From: DAOTKC01 sp035449045
GTDB lineage: Bacteria > Bacillota > Clostridia > Christensenellales > CAG-917
Length of the DNA: 18,510 bases
Direction: 5' to 3'
Assembly (NCBI GenBank): GCA_035449045.1
Contig: DAOTKC010000030.1
Coordinates: forward strand, 1 to 18,510
Below the pieces are notes generated by a model, which was not told the origin of the DNA, made no database searches, and saw only the letters and a program-made list of their open reading frames with translations. Position 1 is the stretch's first letter, and each line of letters opens with the position of its first letter. Both the position numbers and the translations under genes were made by a program. Of this stretch, positions 7,707 to 16,000 are shown one piece after another.

Positions 7707-7719
7707 ATAATTATATAGA
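7691..7719 (+). promoter_or_regulatory. Candidate sigma-A promoter for the 7833-8366 gene
   Basis: TTGCCT (7691-7696), a 17-base spacer and TATAGA (7714-7719) on the plus strand. The leader would be about 105 bases. It overlaps the candidate promoter on the opposite strand, so the two may compete. Confidence 0.45.
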
Positions 7720-7832
7720 ATGTAAACGGGAATGGCAAGCGTTTTCTAAGTCGGCACGCCCCGCTTTTTCCCCAAAAAAACCCGCACTTTTTAATGCTTA
7801 GGCGAATAATATAGCGAATGCGGAGAATTGAT

Positions 7833-8366
7833 ATGGACGATTTTCTGATTTTGCCCGACGAAAACACCATTGAAATTTTGGCGAGGGAATACGCCAAGCT
7901 CAAAAGAAGAGCGATTATTGACCTTGCGGGAAGGGAAAACCCCGCGGTGGGGCGGTTGGGTTTGGACGACGGCACGCCGGCGCCGACTTTAAGCGAAAAG
8001 GGTTTTTCGCCGGACGGAGCGCCGAGAGAAAATCGGCTTATCGGCCGCGTCAGATTGCTCACCGAACAGACGATTTCCTTTTTGCAGTTTTTTATGTCGG
8101 GACTTGCAGACGAAACAACGAAACCGCTGATTCGCCGGCTTATTTCCAAAAAGCGACTGATGCTTTTGAAGCTGGGAGAGGAAGCCCCGCCCTCGGCAAA
8201 GCGCACTAGACCGCCCGACCAAAACCTCTCACTCAAGCTGTTTTTACAAAAGGAATGCGATTTGATTTTGACGCTTTTCGACCTTGCGGCGTTTGACACG
8301 AAATATAAGGAAGCGTTAAGCGAAGCCTCGGCGCTGGCGGCGGCCGCGCAATGCCTGATGCACTAA
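7833..8366 (+). CDS. Hypothetical helical protein
   Basis: 177 residues, unrecognised. An in-frame ATG at 7818 exists, but GGAG seven bases before the ATG at 7833 selects MDDFLILPDENTIEILAREYAKLKRRAIIDLA. Predicted largely alpha-helical: residues 11-33, 77-125 (LIGRVRLLTEQTISFLQFFM, then a second helix rich in Arg/Lys) and 140-175 ending in an Ala-rich helix. A Gly/Pro-rich loop (about 35-65) and a PPSAKRTRPPDQ linker separate the helices. No signal peptide, membrane segment, or Cys/His metal motif is evident. It stands alone, divergent from the hydrolase cluster and convergent with rpsI. A 198-residue frame on the opposite strand overlaps it but has no ribosome binding site. Confidence 0.7.
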   Translation: MDDFLILPDENTIEILAREYAKLKRRAIIDLAGRENPAVGRLGLDDGTPAPTLSEKGFSPDGAPRENRLIGRVRLLTEQTISFLQFFMSGLADETTKPLIRRLISKKRLMLLKLGEEAPPSAKRTRPPDQNLSLKLFLQKECDLILTLFDLAAFDTKYKEALSEASALAAAAQCLMH

Positions 8367-8397
8367 GTAATCGATAATTAAATCTCAGGTCAGGCAT
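8351..8397 (+). other. Inverted repeat bracketing the stop codon of the 7833-8366 gene
   Basis: ATGCCTGA (8351-8358, last codons) and TCAGGCAT (8390-8397) are perfect 8-bp complementary arms. The 31-base loop contains the TAA stop (8364-8366). A second nearby pair is TAATCG (8368-8373) and CGATTA (8427-8432). It may be a 3'-end stabilising hairpin, and chance cannot be ruled out. Confidence 0.4.
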
Positions 8398-8445
8398 ATC
8401 TCAATCGGCGAATTTTTGTCCGAACGCGATTAATGAGTTTAGATC

Positions 8446-8478
8446 TCTTAAAATAAAAAATCCGCCCGAGGGCGGATC
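8446..8478 (-). terminator. Rho-independent terminator after rpsI, probably bidirectional
   Basis: TCCGCCC (8461-8467) and GGGCGGA (8470-8476) form the stem. The minus strand then has TTTTTTATTTT (8459-8449), and the plus strand has TCTTTTGG with a later T-run. It lies 24 bases after the rpsI stop and can also end transcripts from the converging 7833-8366 gene. Confidence 0.85.
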
Positions 8479-8501
8479 TTTTGGTTTTTTTGACCGAAAA
8501 A

Positions 8502-8918
8502 TTAACGCTTGGAGAATTGGGGAGCTTTTCTTGCCTTGTGAAGGCCGTATTTCTTGCGCTCCTTCATTCTGGGGTCGCGGGTGAGATATCCCGCCTTCTT
8601 GAGCGCGGGGCGAAGCTCGGGCTCGGCGTTGACGAGGGCGCGGGCGATGCCTTGACGGATGGCGCCGGCCTGGCCGGTGAATCCGCCGCCGTTGACGTTG
8701 ACGAAGACGTTGTATTTATCGGCGGTGGCGGTCAGCTCCAAGGGTTGACGGACGACCAGCTTCATGGTGCCGAGGCCGAAATAGTCGTCGATGTCGCGCT
8801 TGTTGATGACAATGGCGCCTTCGCCTTGAGGAATTAAGCGCACGCGGGCGATGGCCTTTTTACGCCTGCCGGTGCCCCAATACTGCACTTTCTTTTTAAT
8901 TGCTTTCTTAGTAGCCAT
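8502..8918 (-). CDS. rpsI: 30S ribosomal protein S9
   Basis: Small-subunit protein whose C-terminal tail reaches the P site. 138 residues including a short lysine-rich N-terminal extension (MATKKAIKKKVQYWGTGRRKKAIARVRL). The conserved core is visible: GRRKKAIARVRL, VNVNGGGFTGQAGAIRQGIARAL, and the basic tail RDPRMKERKKYGLHKARKAPQFSKR ending in the invariant SKR. ATG start, AGGAGAGG-like site upstream. It follows rplM by 9 bases, the standard L13-S9 pair. Confidence 0.98.
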   Translation of the reverse strand: MATKKAIKKKVQYWGTGRRKKAIARVRLIPQGEGAIVINKRDIDDYFGLGTMKLVVRQPLELTATADKYNVFVNVNGGGFTGQAGAIRQGIARALVNAEPELRPALKKAGYLTRDPRMKERKKYGLHKARKAPQFSKR

Positions 8919-8927
8919 ATTCCTCTC

Positions 8928-9356
8928 CTAAATCTTTAACTCGACCGGCATTTGCGCCTGATGGTTGTGCTCGCTTCCCGCGAAAACGCGGAGCTTCTTC
9001 AGCATCTGCCTGCCCAAAATATTTTTGGGGAGCATGCCCTTGACCGCCTTATAAACGGCGAATTCGGGCTTTTCGGACATTATTTTCTTGTATTGCACTT
9101 CTTTGAGCCCGCCGGCATAGCCGGTGTGGTAGCGGTAAAGCTTCTGCTCGGCCTTTTTGCCGGTCAGAATGACTTTGTCGCAATTTATCACTATGACATG
9201 GTCGCCGGTATCGACGTGAGGAGTAAACTCGGGCTTGTTCTTGCCGCGCAAAACGGTGGCTACGGCGCTCGCCAAACGACCCAGCGCCAAGCCGGTCGCG
9301 TCGACGACAAACCATTTGCTCTCCACTTCTTTGGGCTTTGCCATATAAGTTTTCAC
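8928..9356 (-). CDS. rplM: 50S ribosomal protein L13
   Basis: Early-assembling large-subunit protein, 142 residues, the standard length. I start it at GTG 9356 (MKTYMAKPKEVESKWFVVDA) because GGAGG lies eight bases upstream; the in-frame TTG at 9371 overlaps that binding site. Conserved segments include DATGLALGRLAS, LRGKNKPEFTPHVDTGDHVIVINCDKV, YRYHTGYAGG and MLPKNILGRQMLKKLRVFAGSEHNH. It heads the rplM-rpsI transcript behind its own promoter and a leader hairpin, downstream of truA. Confidence 0.98.
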   Translation of the reverse strand: MKTYMAKPKEVESKWFVVDATGLALGRLASAVATVLRGKNKPEFTPHVDTGDHVIVINCDKVILTGKKAEQKLYRYHTGYAGGLKEVQYKKIMSEKPEFAVYKAVKGMLPKNILGRQMLKKLRVFAGSEHNHQAQMPVELKI

Positions 9357-9393
9357 GGTAAAGACCTCCAAAAAATCTAATTAGTGCTCTTTA

Positions 9394-9419
9394 TTGCCAC
9401 GGGGGGCTATTCCGTGCAA
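9394..9419 (-). promoter_or_regulatory. L13-leader-like hairpin in the rplM 5' UTR
   Basis: In the transcript, TTGCACGG (9419-9412) pairs with CCGTGGCAA (9402-9394) with one bulged G, around a short C-rich loop. It lies between the promoter and the rplM ribosome binding site. Firmicutes carry a described L13 leader RNA at this place, thought to mediate autoregulation. Position and compactness fit, but the consensus was not compared. Confidence 0.55.
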
Positions 9420-9432
9420 CCAAAGCTAACAT

Positions 9433-9461
9433 ATAATATAAAATGCGTCCGCGCTTGTCAA
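9433..9461 (-). promoter_or_regulatory. Sigma-A promoter of rplM-rpsI
   Basis: TTGACA (9461-9456), a 17-base spacer and TATTAT (9438-9433) on the minus strand: a perfect -35, near-perfect -10 and ideal spacing. Start predicted near 9426, giving a leader of about 70 bases. The -35 sits inside the inverted repeat CGCTT-GTC-AAGCG (9452-9464). Confidence 0.85.
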
Positions 9462-9528
9462 GCGTTTTTCTTAAACCTAGGCCGAAACAGAATAAAATAC
9501 CTTTTCGTCAAATTCGCGCGGATAAAAA

Positions 9529-10263
9529 TCAGTCGTATTCCACGCAAAGAAGCGAAAGCCCCTTTGCCGGCATCGTCTTGCCCGCCCTTTTGCGGTCGCC
9601 TAAGGCCAAAATATCGGGAATTTCCTCGGGCGCGATTTTTCCGGTTCCGGCGTAGAGCAGCGTGCCCGCTATGATTCTGACCATATTATACAAAAAGCCG
9701 TTGCCTTCCACCGTTATTTCGATATCTCCGCTTTTTTCGGCTATTTCTAGGCTGTAAACCGTGCGGACGGTGTTTTTTACCACGCTTCCCGACGCCAAAA
9801 ACGCCGAAAAATCGTGCTCGCCCGCGATATGTCGGGCGGCGGCGCGCATTTTTTCAAGGTCGGGCATAAGAGAGATGCGAACGGCAAATAGGTCTTTCAG
9901 CGGTAGTCTTACCGGTGAAATATACATGCGGTAAACGTAGGTTTTGCGCTTTGCCGAAAATCGGGCGTTAAAATCGTCGGCGGCTTTTTCGGCCGACACC
10001 GCGCTTATGTCGTCGGGTAGAAAGTTGTTGAGAGCCAGCGGAATTTTGGCGGCCGGTATAGTCTCCGGTGCGTCGAAATGGACAACCTGCCCTTCGGCGT
10101 GGACACCTGCGTCCGTCCTTCCGCTGGCGACGGCCTTTATCTCCTCGCCGTAAAGCTTGGAAAGCGCGGCCTCCAGCTCTTCCTGAACCGAAACGCCGTT
10201 CTTCTGCCGCTGCCACCCCGAATAGCACGTGCCGTTATATTGCAAAATCATTTTGTAACGCAT
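9529..10263 (-). CDS. truA: tRNA pseudouridine synthase A
   Basis: Isomerises uridines 38-40 in the anticodon arm of many tRNAs to pseudouridine; cytosolic. 244 residues, family length. Starts MRYKMILQYNGTCYSGWQRQ. The signature ASGRTDAGVHAEGQVVHFD places the catalytic Asp at residue 51. FNARFSAKRKTYVYR and the C-terminal GNGFLYNMVRIIAGTLL are typical TruA. Its ATG overlaps the ecfT stop as TAATG, suggesting translational coupling. truA directly after ecfT is a conserved Firmicute arrangement. No terminator is evident before the rplM promoter. Confidence 0.97.
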   Translation of the reverse strand: MRYKMILQYNGTCYSGWQRQKNGVSVQEELEAALSKLYGEEIKAVASGRTDAGVHAEGQVVHFDAPETIPAAKIPLALNNFLPDDISAVSAEKAADDFNARFSAKRKTYVYRMYISPVRLPLKDLFAVRISLMPDLEKMRAAARHIAGEHDFSAFLASGSVVKNTVRTVYSLEIAEKSGDIEITVEGNGFLYNMVRIIAGTLLYAGTGKIAPEEIPDILALGDRKRAGKTMPAKGLSLLCVEYD

Positions 10264-11099
10264 TAGAACAATCCGAAAAACAATCTGTCAACGGCCGACA
10301 AAAAGAAATACCTGTCGAGCAGTATCAGCGTGAAATACGCCGCGGCGATAAAAAGTGCGGCGATGTCGCGTCCGCCGATTTTCAAAACTTTTCTCCGCGT
10401 GCGGTTGGGCGAGGCGTTGTAGCAGCGTGCGTCCATGGCGAGCGCAAGCTCGTCAGCTCGGCGGATGGAGGAGACGAACAGCGGAATCAGAACGGGCAGA
10501 AGCGCCTTGGCGCGCTTGAAAAGCCCGCCGTGGTCGAAGCTGGCGCCGCGCGCTTTCTGGGCGTTCATGATCTTGTTGGTTTCCTCGATGAGAGTGGGAA
10601 TAAACCTAAGCGCTATGCTCATGATGAGCGCGACGTCGTGAACGGGAAATTTAATGATTTTAAGCGGCGACATCAGCGATTCTATGCCGTCGGTCAAATC
10701 CATCGGCGTCGTAGTCAAAGTGAGCAGCGTCGTGCCCGTTATCAACAAAAACAGCCTTAAAGCCATCATTATGGCATAATGAACTGCCTGATCGGTGATA
10801 TCGAAAATCCAAAGGCTCCATAAAATGCGGCCTTCGTCGATTAAAAACAAGTTGAGAACGAAGGTGAAAATGATTAAAAACAAAACGGCCTTTACGGTCT
10901 TGAAAACGACCGAAAGCGGCACTCTCGACATCCCTATCACCGACGCCAAAAATAAAAGCGTCACCAGATATCCGAAGTAAGATTTTACAAAGAACACAGC
11001 GGCGATAAACACCACCGACAGAATTATTTTTATTCTGGCGTCCAAATGGTGTATGGGGGAATCGGCGGGATAATACTGCCCGAAGCTTATGCCGTTCAT
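10263..11099 (-). CDS. ecfT: ECF transporter transmembrane component EcfT
   Basis: Membrane scaffold of energy-coupling-factor importers for vitamins and metals; links the two ATPases to a substrate-binding S protein. 278 residues from the ATG at 11099, whose ATGA overlaps the ecfA2 stop; the upstream in-frame ATG at 11126 would lie inside ecfA2. Hydrophobic segments occur at about 22-58, 70-88, 107-130, 155-170, 198-212 and 244-262. The two cytoplasmic coupling motifs are ARG (183-185, in QKARGASFDHGG) and ARC (224-226, in AMDARCY), the second having Cys where Gly is common. No S component lies in the window, so this module probably serves several S proteins encoded elsewhere. Confidence 0.94.
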   Translation of the reverse strand: MNGISFGQYYPADSPIHHLDARIKIILSVVFIAAVFFVKSYFGYLVTLLFLASVIGMSRVPLSVVFKTVKAVLFLIIFTFVLNLFLIDEGRILWSLWIFDITDQAVHYAIMMALRLFLLITGTTLLTLTTTPMDLTDGIESLMSPLKIIKFPVHDVALIMSIALRFIPTLIEETNKIMNAQKARGASFDHGGLFKRAKALLPVLIPLFVSSIRRADELALAMDARCYNASPNRTRRKVLKIGGRDIAALFIAAAYFTLILLDRYFFLSAVDRLFFGLF

Positions 11100-11953
11100 C
11101 GCCGCGCCTCTATATAATATTCCCAAAACGCCTCGGCAAAGGCCGGAGGCGTCATCGCCGGCCGAAGCTCTACGCCGCGCTTTTTCAAAAGGTTGGCAAG
11201 CTTAACCGCCGTCGGCACGTCCAGCCCCAGCGAGGAGAGCATTGTTTCGTCGAAAAACAGCTTTCTCGGCGCGTCGCAGGCAGCCAGCCTGCCCTCGTCC
11301 AAGACGGCGACTCTGTTGCACATCGCCGCTATCTCGTCCATATTATGGCTGACCATTATTATCGTCTTTGAGCAGCTGTCTTTGAGCTTTCTGATGAGCG
11401 AAAGAAGCTCCGCCCTGCCCCGCGGATCCAAGCCTGCCGTCGGCTCGTCGAAGACGAGGATTTCGGGGCGCATTGCGATGACTCCGGCTATTGCGGCGCG
11501 GCGCATCTGCCCGCCCGAAAGCTCGAAGGGCGAACGGCTCTTAACCTCCTCGAAGTCAAGCCCGCAAAGCTCGGCCGCTTCTCTCACGCGGTCGGCAATT
11601 TCGGCTTCGGCAACGCCGATGTTTTTAAGGCCGAACGCGATATCCTTCTCCACCGTTTCCTCGAAGAGCTGGTATTCGGGATATTGAAACACCATGCCGA
11701 CAGTGCTCCTAAGCCGCTTCAAATCAAGCTTTTTTTCCGAGAGGTTCATGCCGTTTACGACTATTTTGCCCTCGGTCACCCTTATCAGCGCGTTCAAGTG
11801 CTGAATCAGCGTCGATTTACCCGAGCCCGTCGCGCCGATTATGCCGAAAGTATCGCCGTCCTCAATAGTGAAAGTGACGCCGTCAAGCGCTTTTTTCTCA
11901 TATGGCGTCTTTTTCATATAGGTGTAGGAAAGGTTTTCTATAACAATCGGCAT
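11096..11953 (-). CDS. ecfA2: ECF transporter ATPase EcfA2
   Basis: One of two nucleotide-binding subunits that power ECF importers, peripheral on the cytoplasmic face. 285 residues. Walker A GATGSGKST (40-48), Q-loop Gln90 in VFQYPEYQLF, signature LSGGQMRR (145-152), Walker B ILVFDEP (165-171) with Glu170, and switch His203 in VSHNMDE. FQYPEYQLFEETVEKDIAFG is characteristic of EcfA2. GGAGG precedes the ATG, which lies 16 bases inside the end of ecfA1. The C-terminal 75 residues (from about 211) carry the ECF-specific extension. Confidence 0.96.
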   Translation of the reverse strand: MPIVIENLSYTYMKKTPYEKKALDGVTFTIEDGDTFGIIGATGSGKSTLIQHLNALIRVTEGKIVVNGMNLSEKKLDLKRLRSTVGMVFQYPEYQLFEETVEKDIAFGLKNIGVAEAEIADRVREAAELCGLDFEEVKSRSPFELSGGQMRRAAIAGVIAMRPEILVFDEPTAGLDPRGRAELLSLIRKLKDSCSKTIIMVSHNMDEIAAMCNRVAVLDEGRLAACDAPRKLFFDETMLSSLGLDVPTAVKLANLLKKRGVELRPAMTPPAFAEAFWEYYIEARR

Positions 11954-12786
11954 AGTTCCTCCGCCAAGTCCTCGACAAAGAATACCGCGGGTTCGACGTC
12001 CAAGCCTTTTTCACGCAAAAGCCGCGCCGTCTCGGGCACGGCGGGCAACGTTAAGCTGTTTTCAATAAGCAGGTTGTAATCGGAAAAAATATCCTCGGGC
12101 GGCGCGTCCGCCTTAATTTGGCCGTCCTTTAAGATGACCGCGCGGCTTGCGAAAAACGCTTCATCCATATTATGGGTGATTAAAATGACCGTTATGCCGC
12201 TCTTGTTCAAGTTCAAAAGCGTGTTCATTACCTCGCGCCTGCCCTTGGGATCGAGCATCGACGTCGATTCGTCCAAAATCAAAATCTCGGGCTTCATGGC
12301 GAGGACGGCGGCAATTGCTATCCGTTGTTTTTGTCCGCCGCTCATCTTAAACGGCGTCGATTTTCGGTGGCCGCTCATGCCGACGGCGGCGAGCGCCCAA
12401 TCGATTCTCTCCTCAATCTCCTCTCTCGGCACCCCCAAATTTTCGGGTCCGAACGCCAAATCGTCCTCGACGAAAGTCGCCACCATCTGGTTGTCGGGGT
12501 TTTGAAAGACGATGCCCGCGCTCCTTCTTATGTCGAAGGTGTGAGCGGCGTCTGTTGTCTTCATTTTCTTGACTAAAACCTCGCCCTCGGCGTTGGTGGG
12601 AAGGAGCAGCCCGTTCATAAGCTTGGCAAGCGTCGATTTGCCGCTGCCGTTGTGGCCGCAGATTACGACAAACTCACCCGCCGATATCGACAGGCTGACG
12701 CCGGAGAGCGCGGCGACAAAGCCGCCGTCGGGCAGTTTATAGCGGTATTCGGCGTTTTTAACTTCGATGACCGGGGAGTTTTCCAT
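11938..12786 (-). CDS. ecfA1: ECF transporter ATPase EcfA1
   Basis: Second nucleotide-binding subunit, paired with EcfA2. 282 residues. Walker A GHNGSGKST (44-52), Q-loop Gln95 in VFQNPDNQMVATFVEDDLAFGPENLG (hallmark of EcfA1), signature MSGGQKQR (148-155, Met for the usual Leu), Walker B ILILDES (168-174) with Glu173, and switch His205 in ITHNMDE. First gene of the operon. In many Firmicutes rplQ precedes it; here nifJ diverges instead. The ribosome binding site is weak (AAAG) and the best promoter lies almost at the start codon. Confidence 0.96.
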   Translation of the reverse strand: MENSPVIEVKNAEYRYKLPDGGFVAALSGVSLSISAGEFVVICGHNGSGKSTLAKLMNGLLLPTNAEGEVLVKKMKTTDAAHTFDIRRSAGIVFQNPDNQMVATFVEDDLAFGPENLGVPREEIEERIDWALAAVGMSGHRKSTPFKMSGGQKQRIAIAAVLAMKPEILILDESTSMLDPKGRREVMNTLLNLNKSGITVILITHNMDEAFFASRAVILKDGQIKADAPPEDIFSDYNLLIENSLTLPAVPETARLLREKGLDVEPAVFFVEDLAEELCRLL

Positions 12787-12796
12787 AATCTTTGTT

Positions 12797-12825
12797 ATGA
12801 TAGCATATCATTTTTTAATTTGCAA
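12797..12825 (-). promoter_or_regulatory. Candidate promoter of the ecfA1 operon, close to the start codon
   Basis: TTGCAA (12825-12820), a 17-base spacer and TATCAT (12802-12797). The predicted start near 12790 leaves only about four bases before the ATG at 12786, so the message would be nearly leaderless. The -35 is part of TTTGCAAA, repeated in part just upstream (CTTGCAAAG). Confidence 0.45.
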
Positions 12826-12910
12826 ATGCTTTGCAAGGAGCAGCGCGCCCGTATCCACGCTCGGCGCGTTTATTTTAAGGCAAATATCGCTTCCTTCACG
12901 CGCAAAAACA

Positions 12911-12939
12911 TTGACTTAAGAAATATTAAACTGTATAAT
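12911..12939 (+). promoter_or_regulatory. Sigma-A promoter of nifJ
   Basis: TTGACT (12911-12916), exactly 17 bases, then perfect TATAAT (12934-12939). Start predicted near 12946, giving a leader of about 57 bases, with GGAGG (12991-12995) seven bases before the nifJ ATG. This is one of the strongest promoter matches in the window. Confidence 0.85.
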
Positions 12940-13002
12940 GTATAAGGTTTTGAATACAGAAATTAATATAATTTATATAAAATTTTCTTTGGAGGTCACA
13001 TA

Positions 13003-16000
13003 ATGAAGAAAATGACAATCGATGGCAACACAGCGGCGTCGCACGTAGCATACGCTTTCAGCGAAGTCGCAGCGATATACCCCATCACTCCCTCTTCGGC
13101 TATGGCGGAAAGCGCCGACGAATGGGCGGGAGCGGGGCGTAAAAACCTGTTCGGCAACACCGTTAAAATCACCGAAATGCAGTCGGAAGCGGGCGCCGCC
13201 GGCGCCGTCCACGGCTCGCTTGCCGCGGGCGCGATGACGACGACCTTCACCGCCAGCCAAGGCCTGCTTTTGATGATTCCCAACATGTATAAAATCTCCG
13301 GCGAGCTTCTGCCCTGTGTCTTCCACGTTTCGGCAAGGGCTTTGGCCGCCCACGCGCTCTCCATTTTCGGCGACCACTCCGACGTCATGGCCTGCCGCCA
13401 GACCGGTTTCGCGCTTTTGGCTTCGGGCTCGGTGCAGGAATGCATGGACCTTTCCCTCGTCGCCCACCTTTCCACACTCAAGGCGTCCGTCCCCTTCCTT
13501 CACTTCTTCGACGGTTTCAGGACGAGCCACGAGGTGTCCAAGGTCGACGTCATAGACTATGAGGAGATGCGCCCGCTTTTGGATATGGAGGACGTCGAGC
13601 GCTTCAGACGCCGCGCCTTGAACCCCGAGCATCCTCACCAGCAGGGCACCAACCAAAACCCCGACATCTATTTCCAAAACCGCGAGGCCGCTAATAAATT
13701 CTACAACGAAGTGCCCAGGATAACGCAGGCTATGATGGACAAGGTCGCCGCTTTGACCGGCCGCAGCTATCACCTGTTCGACTACTACGGCGCGCCCGAC
13801 GCCGAGAAGGTCATCGTGCTGATGGGCAGCGGCACCGGCGCCGTCGAGGAAACGGTGGACTACCTCAACGCCAAAGGCCAGAAGACCGGCCTCGTCAAAG
13901 TCAGGCTCTACCGTCCCTTCTGCGTTAACTCCTTCCTCGCCGCCATCCCCAAGACCGCCAAGTTCATTACCGTGCTCGACCGCACCAAGGAGCCCGGCTC
14001 CATCGGCGAGCCTCTCTATCTCGACGTCGTTTCGGCACTCGCCGAAGCCGGCTTGAACGTAAAGGTGCTCTGCGGCCGCTACGGCCTCGGCAGCAAGGAA
14101 TTCAACCCCTCCATGATCTACGCCATCTACGAGAACATGGACACCGCCAACAAGAATCATTTCACCGTCGGCATCAACGACGATATTACCGGCAGCTCGC
14201 TCAAGATAACCAAAAAGATTGACGCCGCGCCCAAGGGCACCATTTCCTGCAAGTTCTACGGGCTGGGCTCGGACGGCACCGTCGGCGCCAACAAAAACAG
14301 CATTAAAATCATCGGCGACCACACCGAAAAATACGCTCAGGGCTATTTCGCTTACGACTCCAAGAAGAGCGGCGGACTGACCATTTCCCACTTAAGATTC
14401 GGCGATCTCCCCATTAAGAGCACCTACCTCATCGACTACGCCGACTTCATCGCCTGCCACAACTCCTCTTACGTTTTGAGATACGACATGCTGTCCGACC
14501 TTAAGGAGGGCGGCACCTTCCTTTTGAACACAATCTGGACGCCCGAAGACCTCGAGCGCGAGCTGCCCGCCTCCGTCAAGCAGGCGATAGCCAAAAAGCG
14601 CGCCAAGTTCTATATTCTGGACGGCCTCAAGGTCATCACCGAAGTGGGAGCCTCGCGCGGCATCAACACCGTCATGCAGGCGGCCTTCTTCAAGCTCGCT
14701 AACGTCATTGACTATGAACTCGCCGAGAAATATATGAAAGAGGCGATTAAAAAGACCTACGGCAAAAAGGGCGACGCCGTCGTCGCGCTCAACAACGCCT
14801 GCATCGACAACGCTATAACGGCGCTCATCGAGGTCAAATACCCCGAAAGCTGGGCGGAGGCCACCGAGGGCGCCGCACTCGCGGAAGTCACCGACGACCT
14901 CTATTTCAAGTCGGTTATAGATCCCATTATCAACCAAAAAGGCGACGAACTGCCCGTTTCGGCCTTTGACCCGACCGGCGTCGTGCCCGTGGGAACGTCC
15001 AAATACGAAAAACGCGGCATCGCGGTTTCCGTTCCCGAATGGATTCCCGAAAACTGCATCCAGTGCAACCAGTGCTCCTTCGTCTGCCCCCACGCCACCA
15101 TCCGTCCCGCGCTCTACACCGCCGAGGAACTTGCGGGCAAGCCGGAGAGCTTCTACACCAAGCCCGCCATCGGCTTCAAAAATTACGAATACCGCATTCA
15201 GGTCAGCCCCTTTGACTGCACCGGCTGCAATAACTGCGTGACTACTTGCCCCGCCAAGGAAAAGGCGCTTCGGATGATACCCGTCGCCGAATCCATCGAG
15301 AAAGAGGCCAAAAACTGGGACTACTTCGCATCCCTGCCCGAAATTTCGGCCGAGTTCAATAAAAACACCGTAAAGAACAGCCAGTTCAAAAAGCCGCTGT
15401 TCGAGTTTTCGGGCGCCTGCTCCGGTTGCGGTGAGACGCCCTACATCAAGGTCATCACCCAGCTCTTCGGCGACCGCATGGTGATTGCCAACGCCACCGG
15501 CTGCTCCTCGATTTACGGCGGCTCGGCGCCCACCTGCCCCTATACCACCAACGACCGCGGCCACGGTCCCGCTTGGGCGAACAGCCTGTTCGAGGACAAC
15601 GCCGAGTTCGGCTACGGCATGAAGCTCGCCTTCGCCGCCAAGAAAGCGGCCATCAAGACGGCGATAGCAGCCGTCCGCGGCGGCGTTCCCCTGCCCCTCA
15701 TCGAAGCCTTCGAGGAGTGGATAGCGGGCTCCGACGACGCCGAAGCCTCCAAGAAAGCGGCGGCGAAAATTATCGAGCTTTTGGACTCGGCAATCGAAAG
15801 CGCTTCCAGCGCCGAGGTGAAGGAAAACCTCAAATATATCAAAAACAACGCCGACAGCTTAGTTAAAAAATCGGTTTGGATAATCGGCGGCGACGGCTGG
15901 GCCTACGACATCGGCTACAACGGCGTCGACCACGTGCTTGCCTCGGGCGAGGACGTCAACCTCTTGGTGCTCGACACCGAAGTCTATTCCAACACGGGCG

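Noticed and set aside
7703..8299. 198-residue minus-strand frame opposite the 7833-8366 gene
   Set aside because: No ribosome binding site and Ser/Arg-rich composition; the plus-strand frame has GGAG and a more natural sequence.
12844..12868. CGCGCC/GGCGCG hairpin followed by TTTATTTT between ecfA1 and nifJ
   Set aside because: Looks like a terminator on the plus strand, but no plus-strand gene precedes it; the 13-base loop and 6-bp stem are weak, so no function is assigned.
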